Origin: Puniceicoccus vermicola
GTDB taxonomy: Bacteria; Verrucomicrobiota; Verrucomicrobiia; Opitutales; Puniceicoccaceae
DNA length: 64,000 bases
Reading direction: 5' to 3'
Assembly (NCBI RefSeq): GCF_014230055.1
Contig: NZ_JACHVA010000101.1
Coordinates: 305,502-369,501, forward strand
Shown: positions 55,526-63,437 of the stretch, in pieces
How the letters are laid out: each line of letters starts with the position of its first letter
Position numbering within the stretch: the first letter of the stretch is position 1
Translations under genes and position numbers: made by a program
Notes under the pieces: generated by a model
What the model saw: only the letters and a program-made list of their open reading frames with translations
Databases searched by the model: none
Told to the model about the DNA's origin: nothing

Positions 55526-55715
55526 AAGGGTCGTTTTTGGAGTAATGTTTTGGATCAATTTAACTTTGTTTCGGATTTCTCAGGTCGTAAACACAAGCTG
55601 AACGATTATTGTAGGGCAGACGGGTTGCCGGATTGCTCCTTTGCGCTGATATCAACTGCACCCGTATTTCGACACTACTTTGACCCCGTAAGGTCAGAAG
55701 AACAAATCATACCTG

Positions 55716-55729
55716 ACTTTATCAGTTAG
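55716..55729 (-). promoter_or_regulatory. 14-bp motif copy 9 (exact)
   Basis: On the minus strand this reads CTAACTGATAAAGT exactly, pointing toward the polysaccharide deacetylase whose ATG is at 55525, about 190 bases away. The same bases contain the stop codon of the truncated pilin-like fragment described below. Confidence 0.6.
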
Positions 55730-55905
55730 TAGAATCCGAGTCAGCTTTATGTCGTGTTTGCCATGGCCTCGTTTTTTCGAATAAGGATCTCATGTTACCT
55801 GAATCACTAAATTTGATCGTGTAGTCTGTTCCCGCTACACTGATTACCACTTCAGGATCCAGTTCGAAGTATATCGAATACATCTTATCCTTGAGCGCAA
55901 TGTTG
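55722..55905 (-). pseudogene. detached downstream piece of the second Verru_Chthon protein
   Basis: On the minus strand the frame gives NIALKDKMYSIYFELDPEVV, then ISVAGTDYTIKFSDSGN, and stops at 55722-55724. It has no start of its own. The sequence rejoins the truncated gene at 58461 in frame if the IS91-type element between them is removed (see findings). The last ~25 codons look like chance sequence after an older deletion, so most of the original C-terminal half is already lost. Confidence 0.65.
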
Positions 55906-55957
55906 AACGAAGCCGCTGCGCGGCAATTTTTCAGGATGTGATTTTTTTTGGAGGGGA

Positions 55958-56989
55958 GTGAATCAAAGGGTGAAAAATGGGCCGCCAGTGGTTAAGCTGA
56001 CGACCCTATGCATAATAAAAAAACTACGTCCAGTTGAGTATCAATGGCACGCGCACGCGTCAATGCTCCGTTTTGCTGAGTATTTGGAATTGGAGGATTT
56101 TCGTCCCCGGACCGCTTCGAGTTATTATCGTGCACTCCGGTTGATTGGGGATCACTTCGGGAAGGATCCTGAGGTCTTGGCTGAGGAGGATCTTCGGAGC
56201 TTCTTTGTGTATCTGCGGCGGGACCGGAAGTGGGCACCGAAGAGTTGCCGTCAGTTTTTGGCGGCGACGAAGCACTTTTACCGGGGGATGCTGGGGCGTG
56301 AGTATGCGAGCCTGGACCAAATCAAGGCTCGCGACCGGGAGACCCTGCCGACGGTGCTAACCCCGGATGAAGTGGCCCGGGTGATCTCGGCGGTCCCACT
56401 GCTACGCTACCGGGTGCCGCTATTGCTGATCTACGCGAGCGGGCTGCGGGTGCGCGAGTGCATCCATTTGACCGTCGACGATATCGACGGGCCGGGCAAC
56501 CGGTTGTTCGTGCGCGATGGCAAAGGCGGTAAGGACCGCTACACGATCCTGAGCACTCCGGTTTATGAAGAACTCCGGCGTTACTGGCACTGGCATAAGA
56601 ACCCGAAGTGGCTCTTTCCCGCGGTGGGACGCGGACGGGGCGACTCGGCCGGAGCGGCTTACCGGATGGGCCGGGCCGACGAACCGATGCTCACAGTCCC
56701 GCCGTAGGGGAATGAACGTAGTGAATCGGGAGACCCGCACAGTCTGCGCACGCGTCTGCTGGCGGCGGCCCGGGCCGAACGGATAACCAAGGCGGTGACC
56801 TGCCATAACCTGAGGCACAGCTTCGCGACCCATCTGGCCGCCGCCGGGGTGCCGCTGCACCAGCTACAATCCTACCTGGGGCACGCCCACATCGAGACGA
56901 CCACCGTCTACACTCACCTGACTCCGATCAACCACGTTGAGGCCATCGGTTTCATAGACGCGTTGGTCGCGCCGATCCTTCGACCTTAA
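55958..56989 (+). pseudogene. IS91-associated tyrosine recombinase with an in-frame TAG
   Basis: It starts at a GTG (55958) with a GGAGGGG ribosome-binding site. Residues ~35-110 form the SAM-like core-binding domain (FRPRTASSYYRALRLIGDHFG). The catalytic domain shows the first Arg in LLIYASGLRVRECIHL, the Lys in GKGGKDRY, HNLRHSFATHL (His-x-x-Arg), YLGHAHIETTTVYTHL with the final His and the nucleophilic Tyr. All catalytic residues are present, but a TAG at 56705-56707 interrupts the frame between the Lys and HxxR blocks. The frame is otherwise continuous to 56989. It is a very recent nonsense mutation, a readthrough or a base error. It ends two bases before the transposase start. Confidence 0.75.
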
Positions 56990-56991
56990 GG

Positions 56992-58152
56992 GTGTCGGGA
57001 ATCGGGCAGCTGAGCTGCCCGCGGGAGAGTGAGCCACACGCCCTTACCGTGGCCGGAGTAATCGAACGCTTCGCACCGGCCTACTGGGAGCGATACGGCA
57101 GACGAATCCCGCTGGACCAGCGTAAGGCCTTGCAGGCCATCCTCCAGTGCCGCACCCCGGCCCTGGGCGGGCACCGCTATGCTTGCGGATGCGGACACGA
57201 GCACCACGCCTTCCACAGTTGCAATCATCGGCTCTGCCCTCGCTGCGGATCGGCCGACACCCAAGTGTGGGTCCGCAAGCAACTCGGCAAACTCCTGCCA
57301 GTTCCCTACTACCTGGTCACCTTCACATTGCCGTCGGAACTGCGACCCGTGATGCTGGGTAACCGTCAGGCCATGGAGTTGCTGATGAGCTGCAGTGCCC
57401 GGGCTCTGAACGAACTCCTGGCCGACCCCGCACGCGGATGCAGCTTCGAGCATGCCGGCTTTTTCGGCGTCTACCAGAGCTGGACCCAAGAGATGCGCTT
57501 CCATCCGCACGTTCACTACGTCGTTCCGGCAGTCGGTCTGGATGACCGCTGGAAGCTCAAGCACCCGAAGAGTCCGAAATTCCTCCTCCACGCCCAGCCG
57601 CTGGCCAACCGCTTGCGCACCCTTTTGGCAAACGCCCTCCATGCCCAAGGGCTGATCCGGAAGGAGCTGTTCTGGAAGCTCGTCAAAACCAACTGGAACG
57701 CCGACCTCGAACGGGCCGGAAACGGCGAGAACGCGATCAAGTATCTCGGGCAGTATATCCGACGCAGCGTCATCTCCGGTCATCGTATCCTTGGCGTAGA
57801 AGGAGACCTCGTCCGTATCCGTATCAAGAACCGCGATACGGGAGACTATGAATGCAGATCACTCGACGGAGTCGAGTTCGTCCGCCGATTCCTCCTCCAC
57901 GCCTTGCCCGAGCGCTTCCACCGCATCCGCTACCGCGGATTCCTCCACGCCCGGGGCAAGGCCCGCCTGCAATGGCTTCAGCTCCTGCTCGAAGCGCGAC
58001 TTCAGCCGACGCCAAAGCCAAAGTCCGAACCGATCCCCGAAAGGGAGATCCTCTGTCCGCGCTGCGGATGCCCCATGCGCAAAATAAAGAAGATGCCCCG
58101 GGCCCCTCCAGCCCATCGGGGCGAACACTTCCTCTACGCCGTGGCCGCATGA
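56992..58152 (+). CDS. IS91-family HUH (Y2-type) transposase
   Basis: A 386-residue transposase starting at a GTG at 56992, two bases after the recombinase stop. The N-terminal zinc-binding region has YACGCGHEHHAFHSC and CNHRLCPRCG. The HUH motif is the HPHVHYVV segment near residue 171, and the catalytic Tyr region is IKYLGQYIRR near 250, with two Tyr four residues apart. The C-terminus has a second zinc ribbon (CPRCGCPMRKI). Such enzymes nick at the origin end and move by rolling-circle replication. The frame looks intact and the GC content is clearly higher than that of the flanking genes, fitting recent arrival. Confidence 0.92.
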   Translation: MSGIGQLSCPRESEPHALTVAGVIERFAPAYWERYGRRIPLDQRKALQAILQCRTPALGGHRYACGCGHEHHAFHSCNHRLCPRCGSADTQVWVRKQLGKLLPVPYYLVTFTLPSELRPVMLGNRQAMELLMSCSARALNELLADPARGCSFEHAGFFGVYQSWTQEMRFHPHVHYVVPAVGLDDRWKLKHPKSPKFLLHAQPLANRLRTLLANALHAQGLIRKELFWKLVKTNWNADLERAGNGENAIKYLGQYIRRSVISGHRILGVEGDLVRIRIKNRDTGDYECRSLDGVEFVRRFLLHALPERFHRIRYRGFLHARGKARLQWLQLLLEARLQPTPKPKSEPIPEREILCPRCGCPMRKIKKMPRAPPAHRGEHFLYAVAA

Positions 58153-58460
58153 ACTCTTTCATGACCAGCCACACCCCGTTGATCTCCGTCGATACCCCGC
58201 CGGAGCCCCGACTCCCTTGTGCCCATCTGGAAAGTACGACAGAAAATGACCCGAAAAGCCAATCGAGCAGCGTTCGCCACTGCCACGGGGCCGCTCGATC
58301 CCTCGAAAACCACCCCAAAACCAGCCGCCAGCACCAGCCCGGGAGAAAAACCAGGGAAAACCCTCCCCAAAGAAAACGCATTAGCCGCCCTTAGCCCAAA
58401 GGCGCTCAGCGGCTTGTTCAACCATCGTTCAAGTCCGAGCTTCGTCCCTCACCTCGGCTA

Positions 58461-59725
58461 GAACGTTTATTGTTGTATGGATTGTATAGTCCTACAGAGG
58501 GACGGACATCCAAGAATACTTCAAATTTGTCGTCTGAGTCGGATACCGTTCTCAAAGCAAAGTCGAGCTGTAAACGTGATATGACAGGATTCAGAGGATT
58601 GTTACGATGGTAGATATCATTGTCGTTCCAAGCGACATAGCCCTGATTGTAAGGTGTATATTCTGAACGGATCGGGCTATATAAATCAGGGGCGGGCCGG
58701 CGGATCTCGATGCGATTATTGCTAACATCCTTATAGAGATTATAGTAATCTCTGAGGATGTCCCAGTTGGGACCGGTGAAGTTACCGTCTGGGTCTTTCA
58801 GATTATCGATCAAAAATCGTTTTGGATCGTTCGCATTGGCACCGAATGCGATTTGATATATGGAGTTATTCTCAAAGGCAAAGGTCAGGTCTTTTTTTAA
58901 ACCTCCATGGAGCACATCAGTTAGCAGCCCTTGGTTATAGGCAGTGAGATCGTGTCGGTATATTTGGGCGATGGTCGTGTCGTTGGCCAAGAGGGAGATG
59001 TCGCTCAGTGATATGGCTCGTCCGGTTCGGGGGTCCTCCTCGATGTTGAGCGACGAAAATTGTGTATCCATTTCGTTGATGCCGAATTGGTAGGTGAGCG
59101 TGGTCGGGGAACCGCTTTGGCTGCTGGTTGGCGTGTTGTATTCAGAGTCAATGTTGAACTTGGCTTTGATACCTTCATCGCCGACCCAGTAGGCGATCTT
59201 TCCGGTCGAGTTGCCATTACTGTCCTGGATGTCGACGGTCGGTACTTTGACACGATCGGCAGGATCATTCACACTGTGGTCTATGAGCCATATGGTGTCA
59301 TAAGGGGGAGTCGGGTCCGGTAATGCCAGGGAAGGTTTTTGGTAATTGGGATCGCTGGGTGAGAGGCTTTCGTTGCCACTAACGAGCCAAGCAGGGGATT
59401 GGGAGGCGTTATTGGAATTCCATATTCCCGTCCAGAATGGATTGGCAGAGTTGGCGGAAGAGATATCGGCCCGTGCGGTGGCCCGTTGATCTTCCCCAGC
59501 GTATTTCTGTAATTCGCCGACGGCGAGAATCAAACTGAGTTGAGCGTTCTGCCTCGCCTTTAGAGTCGTTCTTACAGCAACCGAGTGGCGGTTCTCAACG
59601 GAGATGAAGGCTGTCAGACTGATCAGAATCAGAAGAATGAAAGCCATCAGGCTGAGGGCAATGACCATCGTGAATCCTCCGCGATTTTCGGGAGATATTT
59701 GTTTTCGTGGTGGAGCGTGCGACAT
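58461..59725 (-). pseudogene. second Verru_Chthon cassette A-like gene, 3' end removed by the IS91-type insertion
   Basis: About 420 native residues remain. The head GGFTMVIALSLMAFILLILI, then SLTAFISVENRHS and LILAVGELQKYAGEDQR, is very like that of the 1,173-residue protein at 45992-49513. LTYQFGINEMDTQFSS and ISRLQLDFALRTVSD follow the same plan. It reaches VGLYNPYNN, which corresponds to LWNPYT in the paralogue, then enters the mobile element and stops in IS sequence at 58418. The matching downstream piece is on the other side of the element. The protein is therefore cut at about one third of its expected length. Its promoter region (59726 onward) shows no motif copy. Confidence 0.75.
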
Positions 59726-60033
59726 GTTTGAAGGTGGGTTTGCAGAAACGAGGCGACCCCGGGGAGGGAGTTGCGTGGATTACGGGTAGTTCTCGAATCG
59801 TTCGGTCATTGGAGTTGAGGGGGAGTGAGAGGATGGAGACGGGTATATAGAACGGGGGCCGAGGAACTATTCTCGAATGAAAGGAAGAGTGCGGCTGGGA
59901 TTAGAACCTGCGATGCTAGGGACGCTCGTTATCTGAGGCAGAAAAACGTCATTCCTCAATGGTTAGTTTCCTCGCATTTCGCTTTAGCGTTTTCCTTTTT
60001 TGATCGGCGAAACGATCGAGTAGTTCTTTTGAC
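59726..60033. other. intergenic, nothing firmly recognised
   Basis: About 300 bases between the truncated Verru_Chthon gene and the deacetylase. No ORF with coding character was seen. GGATTAGAACC near 59899 resembles the complement of a tRNA T-arm, but neither stem nor acceptor pairs, so it was not called. Confidence 0.4.
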
Positions 60034-61197
60034 CTAATTTGCGGCGGCGAGAAGCTCCGATACGGTGACGAATCGGTAACCCCGCTCCCGGAGAGTTTCG
60101 ATCACGGTGGGGAGGGCTTCGAGGCTCTTGGGCGACCAATCGTGCATCAGAATAATCGTGCCAGCTTTCGTTTTGTCAGTGGTTGCGCGCTCAATGATAA
60201 GCTCGACAGTAGTGTCTTCATGCCAGTCGCTCACACCGACTGAACAGTCGATTGGTTGGAGCCCGGTTGCCTGGAGAATTTCCATTAGCTTTGGGGTGTA
60301 TAGAATGTAGGGCGCACGAAAGAGAGTCGCAGTCGTTCCGGTGGTCTCTTCGATGATTGCTTGGGTGTCAATTACTTGCTTGTAAGCTTCCGCATCGCTG
60401 ATCTGATTGAAGCGGGGATGACTGTAGGAGTGATTTCCGACCTCGTGTCCCTCGTTGACGATGCGCCTGGCGATCTCAGGCCGCGAAGCCACGCTATTTC
60501 CTTTACAGAAAAAGGTGGCTTTGATGCCTTCTTGGGCGAAGAGGTCGAGGTAATCGGGGCTTAGGTCATTGGGGCCATCGTCGAAAGTGAGGGCGATCAG
60601 TGGCTGATCGGTTTCAACGGATTTGATGCGCTGAATGGTCACTTCATTGACCGTTGGCACTTCGATGGAGGAAGTCTCCTCGAGGAGATTGGCCGGCGTG
60701 ACTTTCAAGTCGTCGACGCGCACACTGCCTGCGGAGGTAACGTTGACTGCAAGGTTAGTCTTCGCTGCATTTTCCGGAATGACTACGGTTTTGCTGAAGA
60801 GGGTCTTCTTTCCCGGAGTTTTCAGGAACGCGATATCGATCCAGGCGATGGTCTTTGAATTGGAATCAAAGCATTGCAATGAAACTTTGGACGATGTTTC
60901 GGTGGTGGAAAGGGCATAGCCTGATACGATGACTTTACCACGGTAGTTGAAGGGCATCGAGACGCTACCTTTAACTGGATCGCCTTTGGCGATTATCTTG
61001 ACGCCCTTGCCGGAGTTAAGTCCCTCAGGGTCGGTTTCAACCTCGATGGATCCGGAGCCAGTCCAGGAGTACCAACCTTTTTTACCTTCATCGCATGATC
61101 CGTATCGAAGAAGATTGGGTGAATTCTTGGCAGAGAGACTACCGTTGCAGGAGATCAGGAGAATTAAAGATAAGATATATTTTAAGTTTGTATTCAT
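60034..61197 (-). CDS. secreted polysaccharide deacetylase (CE4), canonical motifs, with CBM4-like N-terminal module
   Basis: A 387-residue exported protein. The leader is LKYILSLILLISCNGSLSA; a Cys is present but not in a good lipobox. Residues ~25-175 are a CBM4/9-type jelly roll (LLRYGSCDEGKKGWYSW, then VSLQCFDSNSKTIAWIDIAF). The NodB domain has all five classical motifs: LIALTFDDGPND (near 204), GHEVGNHSYSHPRF (near 258), LFRAPYILYTP, SVGVSDWHEDT and GTIILMHDW. This argues for an active metal-dependent deacetylase acting on chitin oligomers, peptidoglycan or acetylated xylan. It follows the GH74-like gene by 22 bases on the same strand, so the two were probably co-transcribed. Confidence 0.93.
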   Translation of the reverse strand: MNTNLKYILSLILLISCNGSLSAKNSPNLLRYGSCDEGKKGWYSWTGSGSIEVETDPEGLNSGKGVKIIAKGDPVKGSVSMPFNYRGKVIVSGYALSTTETSSKVSLQCFDSNSKTIAWIDIAFLKTPGKKTLFSKTVVIPENAAKTNLAVNVTSAGSVRVDDLKVTPANLLEETSSIEVPTVNEVTIQRIKSVETDQPLIALTFDDGPNDLSPDYLDLFAQEGIKATFFCKGNSVASRPEIARRIVNEGHEVGNHSYSHPRFNQISDAEAYKQVIDTQAIIEETTGTTATLFRAPYILYTPKLMEILQATGLQPIDCSVGVSDWHEDTTVELIIERATTDKTKAGTIILMHDWSPKSLEALPTVIETLRERGYRFVTVSELLAAAN

Positions 61198-61219
61198 AGG
61201 TGCAGTTAATATGAGAAAA

Positions 61220-63394
61220 TTAGTTTTGCGTCATCGTGTTGAGTGGAAGGTAAAAGACTCCGTTCCCTGGGGTGCCTACTACGAGTCGGCCTCCGGCAAA
61301 TGCCATCTTGAGCCGCTGGCGTTGGGGCAGGTGGTCGTCGACTGGGTGCCAGTCTTGTCCGCCGTTCCCGGTGATGAGGATACCGCCAGCTTCGTCAAGA
61401 GCGACAGCGATGCGTTGGGAGTCATTATGGTCGACCGAGACGGAGTGGATGCCACGGTCCAGAATCTTCGTCCAAGTCCTTCCGTTGTCGCGACTTTGGT
61501 GCAGTCCTCCGTATTCTTCGGAAAGCAGATAGACGCCTTCTTGGTCTAGAGCGCTCAGCACTTGCATAAACTTTCGACCGGAGAGCTGGATCGAGGATCG
61601 TTCCCATTCGTCGCCGTCAGAGTCTCGGAAATACACCGCGTTGTTTTTCACCGCAACCATGGATCCATTTGGGCTCCGGGCTAGCTGAAAGCCCGTGTCC
61701 CAGATTGAACTTTGGAAAAACGATCCTCCTTCTGGTAGTCCTCGGCTATCCCAAGTCCAAGTTTTGCCCATGTCTGTGCTGCGCCATACTCCACCTTTGC
61801 CCGATTCAACCGGACCACTGACACCGACATAGACCTGTCGGGCATTGTGGGCGTCGACTGTGAGGGAGTTGATACGCCACTTCTCGTCACCTTTTGGTAT
61901 ATGGGTCATCGGCGATTTGTGAAATTTCTCACCTCCATCGAGGCTCACATAGAGGGTGTCGGCGTACCAACCGTGGTAGCGGGGAGCAAGGATGTAGACG
62001 GTATCGGGTGACGAGGGGGCCACTGCGACGGCCTTACAGTTGTCGGATGTGCCCTCGGCGTGGGAAAAGGAGCTAGCAGCATCGATCGAGCGGAAGTAGC
62101 CGTTATCAGCCATACCCATGTGAACGATGTTTGGGTTTTGTGGAGCCTGAACGACGGTGTGGATGACGGTGTTTTCAATTCCGTCGATGGTCAGGGTCCA
62201 AGTTTTCCCGGCATTCCAAGACTGGTAGATCGCGTAGTAGTCGCTGAAAAACCAATGTTCGGGATCCAGTGGATCCACTACGATTGAGGCGGTGGCCCGA
62301 CCGAATTTATCCCACTGGTCGGGGCGGGTCCGTGCGAACCAGTCTCCTTGGATTCTTTCCGATTTAATCTCCCGCCAAGGTGAATCAACCGCCTTTTTGA
62401 TGAAGAAGCCACCACTACCGTTTCCGACGAGAAGAAAATCGGGACCGGCACCTATGGTCTTGTAGCTACGGCTGGAAGTAGGGGATTGTTTCTCCGTGGA
62501 GGTGGGCAGACCTTCGGATGCGCCCTTCCAAGATTCACCAAAGTCCGAGCTTGAGATGATTTGAATACCATCAAAGATGCCGTACCAAACCTGATTATCC
62601 CAAGGGCTTTGAACGATCTCGATCGGAGAATCTTCCGAGAGTTTCTCCCAGTTAAATCCGGCATCTTCGGAACGGTAAAAACCACCCTGTAGTTCATGGT
62701 ATTGGCGTTTTCCTTTCCAAGATGTCTTGTTCGAAATCTTACGTGACTCGGCACAGATGAAAAGGCGATTGGGATTGTGACGATCAATTTTTAGATCGTT
62801 GACGTAGATTTTTTCGAGTCCGAGATCAACCCAGCTCTCGCCGGCATCCGAGCTTACGAAGACCCCGTCCAATCCCGGTGCTGCATAGATCAGGTTTTCG
62901 TCGGACGGAGAACGTTGGAGAATCCGTCCCGTGCTGCGATTGGAGCCATTCCCATACACTTGGGTGTTGAGAACTATCTTCCAGCTTTGGCCTCCATCCG
63001 TGCTCTTGAAAAGGCCTTGCTGCGGCATCCATTGATCGCCGACAGCGGCGATGAGGAAGTCGGGGTTCTCGGGATCCACGAGCAGATCGCGAACACAGTC
63101 CAGACTTTGAGGGTGGTAATTGATATGGATCATGTACCAATTGCGACCGCCGTCATCAGAGCGGAAGATACCACCGACGTCGCTGTGAGCGTAGAGGCGA
63201 TCAGGATCGACCCGGTTCGGAATGACGTTGAGGAGATATCCACCTCCACCGATTTTGCTGGAGCGCCAGTTTCCGTATTCTGACAGATTCTCGGTCGGGT
63301 TGAAGACATTGCCAACAACTCCATTTTCATCTGGACTGAGCGGCACTTCGGCTTGGCTCGGGATAATGGCAATGAGATAGATTGCCGGTCTTCC
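61220..63394 (-). pseudogene. GH74-like two-propeller protein whose start and signal sequence were cut by the ISL3-type element
   Basis: About 720 residues are open. The core starts with WRSSKIGGGGYLLNVIPN and AHSDVGGIFRSDDGGRNWYM and carries many Asp-box-type turns (STDGGQSWKI, SSDAGESW, RSTDMGKTWTW, SRDNGRTWTKI). It ends with VGTPGNGVFYLPL. A GTG at 63346 can be read as a start, but the frame continues upstream with IYLIAIIPSQAEVPLSP, the hydrophobic core and cleavage site of a signal peptide, to a TGA at 63395-63397. No Met precedes it, because the mobile element begins there. The original start was therefore lost, and any product from the GTG would not be exported. Catalytic Asp assignment was not possible. 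Confidence 0.75.
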
Positions 63395-63437
63395 TCAAAG
63401 TTTGGGGACATGAGGGGCAAAGACCATCATGTCCCCA

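Larger units (their letters stand above)
55906..58460 (+). mobile_element. IS91-type rolling-circle element with a tyrosine-recombinase gene
   Basis: The element of about 2.55 kb contains a tyrosine recombinase gene and an HUH transposase gene on the plus strand. The left end has a short hairpin GCCGC-TGC-GCGGC (55912-55924). The right end has CCGAG...CTCGG shortly before 58460 and is followed directly by GAAC (58461-58464), the tetranucleotide known as an IS91-family insertion target next to the replication-origin end. There is no target duplication, as expected. The boundaries are inferred from how the interrupted gene rejoins in frame. Confidence 0.8.

Noticed and set aside
57824..58381. 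Minus-strand open frames opposite the IS91 transposase end
   Set aside because: High-GC shadow frames of a clear transposase; composition is low-complexity Gly/Arg/Trp.
59860..59945. tRNA-like T-arm sequence (complement of GGTTCTAATCCC)
   Set aside because: The putative T-stem does not pair beyond two bases, and no acceptor, D-arm or anticodon stem could be built on either strand.
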